Positions 43,310 through 52,512 of a stretch of DNA of 64,000 nucleotides are shown one piece after another. Where the stretch lies: contig JAQYTG010000005.1 in NCBI GenBank assembly GCA_028724905.1, positions 1 through 64,000 on the forward strand, written 5' to 3'. The notes under the pieces were generated by a model. That model was not told where the DNA came from, did no database searches, and worked only from the letters and a program-made list of their open reading frames with translations. Within the stretch, counting starts at the first letter, position 1; every line of letters begins with the position of its first letter. The translations under genes and the position numbers were made by a program. The DNA comes from Actinomycetaceae bacterium (GTDB lineage Bacteria > Actinomycetota > Actinomycetes > Actinomycetales > Actinomycetaceae).

Positions 43310-44515
43310 ATGAGCGAGGCATATGAAAGAGGCGAAACGATGGCGGGATCTGAGCTGGCTAGTGATGCAAGAAACTTGCATCAGCCGGTGATGCTTGCGC
43401 AGTGTCTCGATATGCTCGCTCCGGCTATCGCCGAGCCAGGAGCCGTGCTGATTGACTGCACCCTTGGCATGGGTGGGCACAGTGAGGGTGCATTAGAGCG
43501 TTTCAACGAACTCACCGTGATTGGTATTGATCGTGACGCCGATGCAATCGCCCTCGCTTGTGAACGCCTGAGCCGCTTCGGCTCGCGGTTTCAGGCGGTG
43601 CACACCACGTATGACGCCGTAGCTGATGTGGCTCGCGCATACGGCCACCACGGCACAGTCGATGGCATTGTGATGGATCTGGGGGCGTCATCCTATCAGC
43701 TGGATGTGCGTGAGCGCGGTTTCTCGTATGCCCACGATGCTCCTTTAGATATGCGCATGGATGAGGATAGCTCACGCACAGCTGCAGATATTGTGCGTGA
43801 GGCTAGTCAGAGCGAACTTGCCACGCTGCTGCGACTCTATGGAGAAGAGCGTTTCGCTGCTCGGATCGCTTCTCGCATCGTGCAGCGGCGAGCACAGAGC
43901 GCCATTACGACCACGGGTGAACTCGCGGATTTGGTGCGCGCCGCTATCCCCGCTGCCGCTCGGCGCACAGGTGGACATCCCGCTAAGCGCACGTTCCAGG
44001 CGCTGCGGATCGCCGTCAATGATGAGCTGACTATTCTGGAACGTACGCTTCCTCGGGCGATTGCCAGTCTGCGTGTGGGTGGTCACATCGTGGTGGAGGC
44101 CTATCACTCGCTGGAAGATCGTCTCGTCAAAGAAGCATTTGCTGCCGGCCTGCAGTCCAGCACTCCGGCAGGGCTGCCGGTGGAACTCGCTGGCCATGAG
44201 CCGTATTTGCAGGCTCTCACCAAAGGGGCATTGAAAGCCACGCCCCAAGAGATCGAGAGCAATCCGCGCTCTGCGTCAGTGCGGATTCGGGCCGTGCGCA
44301 AGATTCGATCTACTGATCCTGCCGAATCTACGAAGCCGCATCAGCCATACCTCGCGCACGCTGGGGAGTCAGCTTATGCGCCGTCGCTCGCGCCGTCAGT
44401 CGCACATTCAACTGCGCCGTCAGGTGCGCGTTCCGCTGCGGCGTCACCCGCGTATTCAGCTAGTACCAGCAACCATCTAGACGATTCAGACCGATACGAA
44501 GGAGAGCAGGCATGA
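43310..44515 (+). CDS. rsmH: 16S rRNA (cytosine1402-N4)-methyltransferase
   Basis: RsmH/MraW methylates C1402 in the ribosomal P site. Sequence blocks: HQPVMLAQCLDML, IDCTLGMGGHSEG (SAM binding), VIGIDRDADAI, DGIVMDLGASSYQLD, GFSYAHDAPLDMRMD, RTGGHPAKRTFQALRIAVNDEL, VEAYHSLEDRLVK. The enzyme ends near residue 330; about 65 further residues are Ala/Pro/Ser repeats (APSVAHSTAPSGARSAAA). ATG 43310 or ATG 43340 (MAGSEL, with AGAGG upstream) are possible starts. Overlaps the ftsL-like gene (ATGA). Confidence 0.96.
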   Translation: MSEAYERGETMAGSELASDARNLHQPVMLAQCLDMLAPAIAEPGAVLIDCTLGMGGHSEGALERFNELTVIGIDRDADAIALACERLSRFGSRFQAVHTTYDAVADVARAYGHHGTVDGIVMDLGASSYQLDVRERGFSYAHDAPLDMRMDEDSSRTAADIVREASQSELATLLRLYGEERFAARIASRIVQRRAQSAITTTGELADLVRAAIPAAARRTGGHPAKRTFQALRIAVNDELTILERTLPRAIASLRVGGHIVVEAYHSLEDRLVKEAFAAGLQSSTPAGLPVELAGHEPYLQALTKGALKATPQEIESNPRSASVRIRAVRKIRSTDPAESTKPHQPYLAHAGESAYAPSLAPSVAHSTAPSGARSAAASPAYSASTSNHLDDSDRYEGEQA

Positions 44516-44907
44516 GTGTAGCACTTGCCGGAGCAAAGAGCAGGCCTTGGGGGCAGCCGTCCTCACGTCCTGTGATCGCCACCCCTAGTCTCTCGGTTGT
44601 ACCCGCTCCTGCCCCGCGGCGTGGGTTTGCGCTCTGTGTGGCCACGTGTGTGCTGCTGTTCGTGGGTGCGCTCTTGCTCTCTTTTTACCTCAACACGCGC
44701 ATGGTGCAAGGCGCCTATGAAATGGAGGCGATTAAAGTAGAGATCAGTGCCGTGCAAATCGAAGAAGAGACGCTTGCGGCTAGTGCTGCTGAGGCGACTA
44801 GTACGCAGGGGCTACGCTCTGAGGCGGCGGCGCTGGGGATGGTTCCAGCTACGAGCTTGCGGCATATTGATCTCGATGCTGGCACCGTCTCGAAAGCAAC
44901 GAATTAG
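44512..44907 (+). CDS. FtsL-like cell division protein
   Basis: 131 aa bitopic membrane protein: a Pro-rich cytoplasmic start, one transmembrane helix (GFALCVATCVLLFVGALLLSFYL, ~38-60) and a periplasmic-side coiled-coil segment (YEMEAIKVEISAVQIEEETL...). FtsL is poorly conserved, but this size, topology and the position between rsmH and ftsI identify it. It would form the FtsQ-FtsL-FtsB divisome subcomplex. The ATG overlaps the rsmH stop; ftsI follows after 15 bases. Confidence 0.85.
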   Translation: MSVALAGAKSRPWGQPSSRPVIATPSLSVVPAPAPRRGFALCVATCVLLFVGALLLSFYLNTRMVQGAYEMEAIKVEISAVQIEEETLAASAAEATSTQGLRSEAAALGMVPATSLRHIDLDAGTVSKATN

Positions 44908-44922
44908 CACGAAGGATCTGTC

Positions 44923-46821
44923 ATGGCACACAACTCATCCGCTGTGGGTGATGCTGCTCGGCCAGACGTACCTCAGCCGTGGTGGCAGCGCGCACAAGGA
45001 CGCGGACAAGGCCCAGATCGTGCGGCGCGAATGGCCACCAATCGGCGGTTGCGTTTCACTGTGATCATCGTGCTCGTGGTGGCGCTGATCTTGGGAGGGC
45101 GCCTGCTGTATCTGCAAGTGATTCGAGCTCCGGCGCTGGCCGACGTCGCTCAACAATTTCGTACGGCATCGTACACGCAGCAGGCTCTCCGTGGAGATAT
45201 TGTAGACACCCAGGGCACAGTGCTCGCTACATCGGTACCACGCTACAACGTGCGCGCCGATCATGTGGCTCTTCAAGATTATGTGAGCTATGTCAGTGAC
45301 GGCAAGGAAAAAAAGATCGTGGGAGTTGGACCTGCCGCTGCTGCAAAAAAGCTAGCGCCGGTACTCGGCGTGGACGAAGCCAGACTGGGAGGGATGCTGC
45401 TTGGGCCGAGTGGGAACAACACGAACCAGTGGGCGTTGATCGCCAGCGGACTCTCAAGCGATCAGTGGCAGAAAATAAAAGATCTCGGTATTCATGGGAT
45501 CTATCCTGAGCGCTATATGGATCGGGTCTATCCCAATGGAAATACGGCTGGCAACGTGCTGGGATACGTAGGGCAGAGTGCCGAGGATCCGGTAGTGCGT
45601 GGGCGAGCTGGTATCGAATCCACAATGGATAGCACGTTAGCTGGCCAAGATGGCTCTATTTCAGTGGAAGTAGGCCCTTACGGCACCACGTTCCCTGACT
45701 CTGAACGGGTGATCAAGAAAGCCGTTGATGGGCGAGAGGTGCAGCTCACGCTAGATGCTGATATTCAGCGAGCTGCGCAAGACGTCATCGACGCGCAGGT
45801 CAGTAAGACTCGCGCTGTTTGGGGCAGTGCCGTGGTGCTGGAAATTGGCACCGGTGCGGTGCTCGCCTTAGCTGATAGCGCATCTCCTGATCCCTCGCAG
45901 CTCAATAAGACGTCGGCGTCAAACTGGGGGATACGTTCGGTTGCTTCCGCTGTGGAGCCTGGCTCGGTGGGGAAGCTGATGACTCTCTCAGCGGCTATCG
46001 ACCAGAAGAAAGTCAATCCGCTCACCCCAGTGAATGTGGCGAGCAGTATGACCATGCCAAACGGCGAAGAGATTTCTGACGCCGACTACCACGAAGCCGA
46101 GACGATGACGGTGGCTGGAGGGCTGGCGAAATCTTACAACACGGCAATGGTACAGATCGGTGATACGATCAGCGATCAGGTGCGCTATTCGTACCTGCAA
46201 AAATTTGGCTTGGGCACACCTACGGGGATCGAACTGCCTGCTGAAAGTTCAGGGATGCTGCGCCCCTATAACGAGTGGGGAGCACGCGATCACTACACCA
46301 CGATGATTGGCCAGGCGCTCTCCATGAGTACCTTGCAGCTGGCGCAGATGGTGGCGGTATTTGGTCAGGAAGGGATGCTCATCCCCCCGCACATCATCCA
46401 AGGGTATGAAGACGCGAGCGGTATCTACACTCCCACCGTCGTGGGAACGGCACAACGTGTGGTATCCAAAGAGACCGCGCAGACGATGTTGCAGGTGATG
46501 CAAGGAGTCACACGCGATGGGGGCACGGCAGGAGAAGGTGGCCGGATCGCAGGATACAATGTTGCAGGGAAAACTGGCACCGGTGAAAACGCAGATTCTA
46601 CAGGGGCGCTCAACAATACCGTGACATCATTTGTGGGGATTGTGCCCGCAGATAAACCGCGAGTGGCGATCGCAGTAGCGCTCTATTTTCAAGGCTCGTA
46701 TATCCCTGGAGCTGGCGTGCCCGTCTTTCAGAAAATAGGCGAGTATGCGATGAGAGATTTGAAGGTTCCGCCTTCAACTCAGCCTCTCTTCGAGTATCCG
46801 TGGTATCCGACTGGAAACTAG
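44923..46821 (+). CDS. ftsI: Septal peptidoglycan transpeptidase FtsI (PBP3)
   Basis: A class B penicillin-binding protein cross-linking septal peptidoglycan, the partner of FtsW. One N-terminal transmembrane helix (FTVIIVLVVALILGGRLLYLQV), PBP dimer domain (RGDIVDTQGTVLATSVPRYNV), transpeptidase with S348-V-G-K (active-site Ser), S404-Y-N and K550-T-G-T. 632 aa, normal. No PASTA domains. murE, which usually follows, is missing; murF begins 11 bases after the stop. Confidence 0.96.
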   Translation: MAHNSSAVGDAARPDVPQPWWQRAQGRGQGPDRAARMATNRRLRFTVIIVLVVALILGGRLLYLQVIRAPALADVAQQFRTASYTQQALRGDIVDTQGTVLATSVPRYNVRADHVALQDYVSYVSDGKEKKIVGVGPAAAAKKLAPVLGVDEARLGGMLLGPSGNNTNQWALIASGLSSDQWQKIKDLGIHGIYPERYMDRVYPNGNTAGNVLGYVGQSAEDPVVRGRAGIESTMDSTLAGQDGSISVEVGPYGTTFPDSERVIKKAVDGREVQLTLDADIQRAAQDVIDAQVSKTRAVWGSAVVLEIGTGAVLALADSASPDPSQLNKTSASNWGIRSVASAVEPGSVGKLMTLSAAIDQKKVNPLTPVNVASSMTMPNGEEISDADYHEAETMTVAGGLAKSYNTAMVQIGDTISDQVRYSYLQKFGLGTPTGIELPAESSGMLRPYNEWGARDHYTTMIGQALSMSTLQLAQMVAVFGQEGMLIPPHIIQGYEDASGIYTPTVVGTAQRVVSKETAQTMLQVMQGVTRDGGTAGEGGRIAGYNVAGKTGTGENADSTGALNNTVTSFVGIVPADKPRVAIAVALYFQGSYIPGAGVPVFQKIGEYAMRDLKVPPSTQPLFEYPWYPTGN

Positions 46822-46832
46822 AAGGAGTGATC

Positions 46833-48335
46833 GTGATTCCTACATCCCTGAGCACGGTGGCCGATCAATGCGCAGGCATGCTTGTAGCTGCTCCGCCGAA
46901 TCTGGAAGCTGTACCCGTGGTGAGTTCCGTCGTCACCGACAATCGTCAGGTGAGCCGCGGGAGCCTCTTTGTGGCGATTAAAGGGGAGCGCGTCGATGGC
47001 AATTCGTATGCTGGCGCGGCTCTCAAAGCAGGTGCGGCGGGCATTCTTACCGACAATCCACAGCTTGCCCTCAATTCTGGAGCTGCTGCTGAGCGAGTGA
47101 TTGCAGTGCGCGACTCTGTGAAGGCGATGGGGAAGCTCGCCCGTGAGCATATTGAGCTGCTGCGTTCTCAGGGACGCTCGGATTTTACGATCGTGGCCGT
47201 CACTGGTTCGGTGGGAAAAACGACGACGAAAGATCTCCTCGCAGCTTTACTCGCTGAACGCGGCCCAATCGTGGCTCCACCGAATTCTTTTAACAACCCT
47301 ATCGGAATGCCAGTGACGGCTCTGCGCGCAGATGAGCACACGGCCACATTGGTCTTGGAGATGGGGGCGGATCATATCGGGGATATTGAGCAGCTCACGG
47401 CTATTGCGCCGCCCGATGTTGCGATTGTGCTGGGTGTGGGGCGGGCACATCTGGGCGAATTTGGAGGCATTGAGAATGTAGCGAAAGCTAAGTCTGAGCT
47501 GGTGCTCGGGGCGTGCTCCGGTGCGCCGGTGATTTTGAACGCTGACGACAAGCGGGTAGCGGCGATGAATACGCTCGCCCACGGGCCAGTGCTGTTTTTC
47601 TCGACGCACGGCCGCATCTCACAAGTGGGGATGGAAGCAGCTATCTACGCTAGCGATATTCGCGTCGATGAGCTCGATCATGCAGAATTTACGCTGCACA
47701 CTCCTGCGGGGCAGGCGCCGGTGCGGCTGGCGCTTGTGGGAGAGCATCATGTGGCAAACGCTCTGGCCGCTGCAAGCGCAGCGCACGTCTTGGGGATATC
47801 CCTCGACCATATTGCGCAGGTGCTGTCTACTGTAGGTCCAGCCAGCGCCCACCGCATGGCAGTGCTCAATGTGGCAGGAGCCACGGTGATTGACGATTCA
47901 TACAACGCCAACCCCGATTCGATGCGTGCCGGTATTCGGGCGCTGACTCGCTTAGGCCAAGGGCGGCGCACAGTGGCGGTGCTGGGCAAGATGAATGAGC
48001 TAGGGGAGCAGAGCCTGGATGAACACCGCTCACTGGGCGGTAGCGTCGCTGACGCTGGCGTGAATGTGTTGGTGAGCATCGGAGATGATGCCGATATGCG
48101 TGCTCTGCGTGAGGGGGCACAGCAGCGGGCAGCAGTTGATGGCCGCGAGATACAGACGCTGATGATCGCTGATGTGCATCAGGCGATCAGCGAAGTTCCC
48201 ACGCTTATCGCCTCTGGTGACGTAGCCTTATTAAAAGGATCCAATGGTTCGCTAGTGTGGAAAATTGCCGACGAGCTCATGCAGCTGGCGCAGCGCGAAG
48301 AAACTGGAGTGACGACCGCGGTGGAAGGAGAGTAG
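46833..48335 (+). CDS. murF: UDP-MurNAc-tripeptide--D-Ala-D-Ala ligase
   Basis: Adds D-Ala-D-Ala to the UDP-MurNAc-tripeptide. Mur ligase N-domain (VTDNRQVSRGSLFVAIKGERVDG), P-loop VAVTGSVGKTTTKDLLAALL, NSFNNPIGMP, ELGTNHxGDI-equivalent LEMGADHIGDIEQLTAIAPPDVAIVLGVGRAHLGEFG, DDSYNANPDSMRAGI. The GTG at 46833 has AAGGAG upstream; it gives 500 aa. I excluded murE because DNPNPA-type diamino-acid specificity motifs are absent and the DDSYNANP motif is MurF-specific. mraY starts immediately after its stop. Confidence 0.95.
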   Translation: MIPTSLSTVADQCAGMLVAAPPNLEAVPVVSSVVTDNRQVSRGSLFVAIKGERVDGNSYAGAALKAGAAGILTDNPQLALNSGAAAERVIAVRDSVKAMGKLAREHIELLRSQGRSDFTIVAVTGSVGKTTTKDLLAALLAERGPIVAPPNSFNNPIGMPVTALRADEHTATLVLEMGADHIGDIEQLTAIAPPDVAIVLGVGRAHLGEFGGIENVAKAKSELVLGACSGAPVILNADDKRVAAMNTLAHGPVLFFSTHGRISQVGMEAAIYASDIRVDELDHAEFTLHTPAGQAPVRLALVGEHHVANALAAASAAHVLGISLDHIAQVLSTVGPASAHRMAVLNVAGATVIDDSYNANPDSMRAGIRALTRLGQGRRTVAVLGKMNELGEQSLDEHRSLGGSVADAGVNVLVSIGDDADMRALREGAQQRAAVDGREIQTLMIADVHQAISEVPTLIASGDVALLKGSNGSLVWKIADELMQLAQREETGVTTAVEGE

Positions 48336-49424
48336 ATGCTATCAATTATTGTGGCGTCGAGCGTCTCGCTCTTAATTGCGCTTTTTGGTACGCCGTTGCT
48401 GATCCGTTTCTTACAAGCTAAATCGTATGGCCAATTCATCCGCGAGGACGGCCCGACCTCACACTATACAAAACGCGGCACCCCGACGATGGGTGGCGTG
48501 GTGATTGTGCTGGCCACGGTGCTGGGCTACACTGCCTCGAATATAGCCGTTGGCCGTCAGCCAGGAGCCTCGGGCATACTGCTGATGGGTTTGATGGTAG
48601 GGCTTGCTTTTATTGGTTTTCTCGACGATTTCACCAAAGTTCGCCAAGAGCGCTCGCTTGGTCTCACCCCTACGGCCAAGATGATCGGGCAGGGCGCCGT
48701 CGGAATAGCGTTCTCGCTGCTCGCTTTGCAATTTAAGGACTCTTTCAACCGTACGCCGGCTACTTTACGAATTTCCTTTGTGCGTGATTCAGGTATCAAT
48801 TTGGCGTTCGCTGGGGTGGCGATAGGGGTGGTGCTCTTCATCATCTGGGCGAATTTTTTGGTGACGGCATGGTCGAACGCCGTGAATATCACCGACGGCC
48901 TAGATGGCTTGGCGGCAGGTGCGAGCGCAATCGCTTTTAGCGCTTACACCGTGGTGTCGCTATGGCATTCATACCAGTCGTGTGCGTCGGCAGTGGTGGT
49001 GAATGCCGGTTGCTACGATGTGCGAGATCCGCGCGATATAGCGATTATCTGTGCCGCTATTGTGGGGGCGTGCCTAGGATTTCTGTGGCACAACACCTCT
49101 CCGGCCAAGATCTTTATGGGAGATACCGGTTCACTCGCCCTTGGTGGGGCTTTCGCTGGAGTCTCAATTCTCACTCAGACGGAGATTCTCGCGGTGTTCA
49201 TCGGCGGCCTCTTCGTGATGGAAGTGGGCTCAGACGTGATTCAGATTGGGTATTTCAAACTGACGCACGGTCGCCGAGTGTTTCGGATGGCTCCCATCCA
49301 CCACCATTTCGAGCTGAAAGGCTGGAAAGAAGTCACAGTCGTCGTGCGCTTTTGGCTGATTGAAATTTTGCTCGCAGCGGCGGGCATCGGTTTGTTTTAC
49401 GGAGAGTGGTTGGCACAGCAATGA
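48336..49424 (+). CDS. mraY: Phospho-N-acetylmuramoyl-pentapeptide transferase
   Basis: Makes lipid I by moving phospho-MurNAc-pentapeptide onto undecaprenyl phosphate. 362 aa polytopic membrane protein with the signatures HYTKRGTPTMGGVVIVLA, IGFLDDFTKVRQERSLGL (Asp-Asp), NAVNITDGLDGLAAG, FMGDTGSLALGG and RMAPIHHHFELKGWKE. The ATG directly follows the murF stop, and the end overlaps the murD ATG. Confidence 0.97.
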   Translation: MLSIIVASSVSLLIALFGTPLLIRFLQAKSYGQFIREDGPTSHYTKRGTPTMGGVVIVLATVLGYTASNIAVGRQPGASGILLMGLMVGLAFIGFLDDFTKVRQERSLGLTPTAKMIGQGAVGIAFSLLALQFKDSFNRTPATLRISFVRDSGINLAFAGVAIGVVLFIIWANFLVTAWSNAVNITDGLDGLAAGASAIAFSAYTVVSLWHSYQSCASAVVVNAGCYDVRDPRDIAIICAAIVGACLGFLWHNTSPAKIFMGDTGSLALGGAFAGVSILTQTEILAVFIGGLFVMEVGSDVIQIGYFKLTHGRRVFRMAPIHHHFELKGWKEVTVVVRFWLIEILLAAAGIGLFYGEWLAQQ

Positions 49425-50929
49425 GTGGAACAATTCCAGGGGCAGCCCAGTTTGACGGCCAGAGGGTAGCCGTTTTTGGCCTTGGCATCTCAGGGCGAGC
49501 AGCTATCGCGGCGCTGCTAGAACACACGCACACCACCGTGAGCGCATGGGATGCCCGCTCTGAAGCGGTCGCCCCTTATCAGAAAGACGCCAGGATTGAG
49601 CGAGCATATTCGCACCCTGAAGCCGCTATGCTCGTCGATCACCTGCTCGCCTGGAATCCAGATCTGGTGGTTATCACTCCGGCGCTCAGAGAACGTGGCA
49701 CCGAGTGGGCGGCGTTGCGAGCAGCTGGTGTACCGGTGTGGTCGGAAATTGAACTAGCGTGGCACTTGCGGGCTGCCCGAGCTGATGGGAGTTTTGCTCC
49801 GTGGCTTGCCGTCACCGGCACGAACGGAAAAACCACGACTACCTCCATGCTCGCTGCCATGCTGCGCCAGGCCGGTTTAGGTAAAGAAGCTCTGGGCAAT
49901 ATCGGCAAAGCTGTGGTGAGCGCTGTGAGTGATACCAGCGAGAGTGCCCCCAAAGCCTTTGCGCTAGAGCTTTCTTCGTTCCAGCTCTTCGCCACATATT
50001 CGATGCAGCCGCTGGCGGCGGTGTGTCTGAACTTAGCACCAGATCACCTGGAATGGCATGAATCTTTTGAATCATATCGGAGCGCCAAAGCGCATATCTA
50101 CCACGGGGTGCAAGCCGCGTGTGTCTATCCGGTGGGAGATACCGCCGTGCAAGCGATGGTAGATGAAGCAGACGTGTGCGAGGGGGTTCGGGCTATCGGC
50201 GTCACGCTCGGCATCCCGCAGGTGGGGCAGATCGGAATTGTCGATGGCAGCGTGGTGGATCGTGCCTTTCACCCGCGCCGCCAAAGCGAAGCCTATGAGC
50301 TCTATCCGCTGAGTGTGCTAGCGCATCTCGCTCCAGATGGGGCACAGTTGCCAGTGCACATCGTGCAAGATGCCCTTGCCGCTACGGCTCTGGCGCGTGC
50401 GGCCGGAATCAGCGGTGACGACATACGCCAGGCTTTGCAAAATTTCGCTCCTGGGCACCATCGCATTGAGTATGTGCGCACGCTAGCTGGGGTGACTTAT
50501 GTGGATGATTCGAAAGCTACCAACCCCCATGCGGCGCAAGCGTCGGTGATGGCCAACCCTGATCAATCGGTGGTGTGGATTGCTGGTGGTCAGCCGAAAG
50601 GAGTGGACTTCACACAGCTGGTAGAGACTATATCCCCGAAGCTACGGGCGGTGGTGGTAATCGGCGTCGATCAAGAACCGCTACGCCGAGCGCTTGCAGA
50701 TATCGCCGCTCCGGTCGTTTATATCAGTGCTGAATCCGAGCAGCCGATGCGAGAAGCAGTGCTGAAGGCTCGTGCCTTTGCTCATGCGGGGGATACCGTT
50801 TTGCTTGCCCCGGCATCCGCATCTATGGATCAGTTCACCTCATACGCTCATCGTGGGGAGGTCTTTGCAGCTGAGGTTCAAGCCTTGGCGGACAAGAAAC
50901 CAGAAAGCCGCGGCAATGAGAGACAATGA
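49421..50929 (+). CDS. murD: UDP-MurNAc-L-Ala--D-Glu ligase
   Basis: Adds D-glutamate to UDP-MurNAc-L-Ala in the cytoplasm. N-domain Rossmann start VAVFGLGISGRAAIAALLEH, P-loop LAVTGTNGKTTTTSMLAAML, NIGKAV, LELSSFQL, NLAPDHLEWH, HRIEYV...VTYVDDSKATNPHAA, WIAGGQPKGVDF, and the Ser/Ala-rich end LLAPASASMDQF. The ATG at 49421 overlaps the mraY stop (ATGA). 502 aa. Its end overlaps the ftsW start by 14 bases. Confidence 0.96.
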   Translation: MSGTIPGAAQFDGQRVAVFGLGISGRAAIAALLEHTHTTVSAWDARSEAVAPYQKDARIERAYSHPEAAMLVDHLLAWNPDLVVITPALRERGTEWAALRAAGVPVWSEIELAWHLRAARADGSFAPWLAVTGTNGKTTTTSMLAAMLRQAGLGKEALGNIGKAVVSAVSDTSESAPKAFALELSSFQLFATYSMQPLAAVCLNLAPDHLEWHESFESYRSAKAHIYHGVQAACVYPVGDTAVQAMVDEADVCEGVRAIGVTLGIPQVGQIGIVDGSVVDRAFHPRRQSEAYELYPLSVLAHLAPDGAQLPVHIVQDALAATALARAAGISGDDIRQALQNFAPGHHRIEYVRTLAGVTYVDDSKATNPHAAQASVMANPDQSVVWIAGGQPKGVDFTQLVETISPKLRAVVVIGVDQEPLRRALADIAAPVVYISAESEQPMREAVLKARAFAHAGDTVLLAPASASMDQFTSYAHRGEVFAAEVQALADKKPESRGNERQ

Positions 50930-52511
50930 GCACTCGCCGCGGTTGCGCTCTGCCCACTCACAAGCGCGTGGATTCAAGGTTCCGCATTCTTCTGATTCGC
51001 GGCGGAGAGTGAGCGCAGCGGCGCAGCGCCCAACGCGAGGGGAGAAAGCGGCGCAGCCCTCACGTCGAAAGCGCTCTCGTCTCTTATTGGCTGATCCGGC
51101 GGATGCTCCAAGGCTGGACGCTGTGGCAGCTGAGCGCACAGAGAATAGGGCGGGAGCTGGGGCAACGCCCGACGCGCGCATGGTTGGCGAGCGAACAGCT
51201 GGTCTGCGCACCTCTGACGCACGGACTTCTGGCGTGCGCACGGCGAGCGCAACAGGTGATGTGACGGCAGCTGGCTCGATCACGGCAGCGAGGGGCGCAA
51301 CAGCCGAGCTCACTGACGTGCAAAAGCAGCGTCGTGACGCCGTTATTCGGGGAGTCATTGCCGTCGTATCTGCCACTGCAGTGCTGATCGTGCTCGGTAT
51401 CATCATGGTCTTTTCTGCCACCTCAGCCAGATCTATCGGGACGTTTGCCATCGAAGGCGGCAGCGGCTTGGTCTTCTCTGTCGCTCTTCGGCAGATGCTC
51501 TGGGTAGCCATCAGCATAGGCGTTGCGCTCATCTTGTCGTTCTTGCCGTATTACTGGGTGGAGCGGTGTAGCTATTGGCTATTGGGACTAGGCCTAGTTC
51601 TTCAGCTAGCGGTGCTGCTTTTCGGCATCACATCTAACGGCAACACCAACTGGCTGGGCATCGGGCCGGTGCAAGTACAGCCCTCAGAATTCCTCAAGGC
51701 TGCGATGGTAGTCTGGCTGGCGCACGTATTGGCCAGATTGCAACTCGATGAAGTGCATTCTCCCATCACGCTGCTGATACCAGCTCTCGGGTTTGGCTTG
51801 GCTACGTTGGTGGTGTTGCTTGGCTGGGACATGGGCACAGCCTTGATCTATGTACTCATCGGCGGCGGTATGGTGTGGCTGGCAGGGATGCGTGGGCGCT
51901 ATCTGGTGGCCGTGGGTGCTTTTGGGGCTTTTGGTGCTGCGCTCCTCGTGGCGGCTCAGCCCTATCGCTTGCGCCGCGTGGAAGATTTTTTTGCCAACTT
52001 TTTTGCTATGCCGGATATTGTGGAGCCAACTCAGGTGGAGTTTGCCCAGTTTGCTTTTGGTTCCGGCGGAGTAGCCGGCGTGGGGCTGGGAGCTGGCAAA
52101 GAGAAGTGGGGCGATCTGGCTGAGGCGCACACAGATTTCATTTTCGCCGTGATCGGAGAAGAATTAGGGCTGTTCGGCACGCTCACGGTGGTGGCGCTAT
52201 TTTTGCTGCTGGGGTGGGGCTTCGTGCAGTTGGCGCAGAATATGAACACCCGCTATGGGCAGCTAGTGACTGTGGGTGCGGGACTGTGGATCTGCGGCCA
52301 GGCAATCCTTAATATGTGCGTGGTGACGGGAGTTTTGCCGGTCTTCGGGGTGCCGCTGCCGTTCCTCTCTCAGGGAGGATCGTCTATGCTAGGGGTGCTC
52401 ATCATTGAGGGAGTAGTGATATCGTGTGCGCGCAGCGTTCCTGGGGTGCGCGAGGCGTTGTCGATAAAATCTAAGTTTGTGCGTAAAGCTCGGGCTGTGG
52501 TGAGGAGTTAG
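50916..52511 (+). CDS. ftsW: Septal peptidoglycan glycosyltransferase FtsW (SEDS)
   Basis: Polymerises lipid II at the septum with FtsI. The membrane core (residues ~145-515) shows the SEDS pattern: ITSNGNTNWLGIGPVQVQPSEFLKAAMVVWLAHVL, LLGWDMGTALIYVLIGGGMVW, HTDFIFAVIGEELGLFGTL, GVLPVFGVPLPFLSQGGSSM. About 140 N-terminal residues are basic and low-complexity with repeats (RTAGLRTSDARTSGVRTAS). The ATG at 50916 is the first in-frame start near the murD end; no ribosome site is evident, so translation is probably coupled. murG follows after one base. Confidence 0.95.
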   Translation: MRDNEHSPRLRSAHSQARGFKVPHSSDSRRRVSAAAQRPTRGEKAAQPSRRKRSRLLLADPADAPRLDAVAAERTENRAGAGATPDARMVGERTAGLRTSDARTSGVRTASATGDVTAAGSITAARGATAELTDVQKQRRDAVIRGVIAVVSATAVLIVLGIIMVFSATSARSIGTFAIEGGSGLVFSVALRQMLWVAISIGVALILSFLPYYWVERCSYWLLGLGLVLQLAVLLFGITSNGNTNWLGIGPVQVQPSEFLKAAMVVWLAHVLARLQLDEVHSPITLLIPALGFGLATLVVLLGWDMGTALIYVLIGGGMVWLAGMRGRYLVAVGAFGAFGAALLVAAQPYRLRRVEDFFANFFAMPDIVEPTQVEFAQFAFGSGGVAGVGLGAGKEKWGDLAEAHTDFIFAVIGEELGLFGTLTVVALFLLLGWGFVQLAQNMNTRYGQLVTVGAGLWICGQAILNMCVVTGVLPVFGVPLPFLSQGGSSMLGVLIIEGVVISCARSVPGVREALSIKSKFVRKARAVVRS

Positions 52512-52512
52512 T

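Noticed and set aside
46833..48335. This gene as a MurE or MurE-MurF fusion
   Set aside because: It is of single-ligase length, begins with a MurF-type N-domain and has the MurF motif DDSYNANP.
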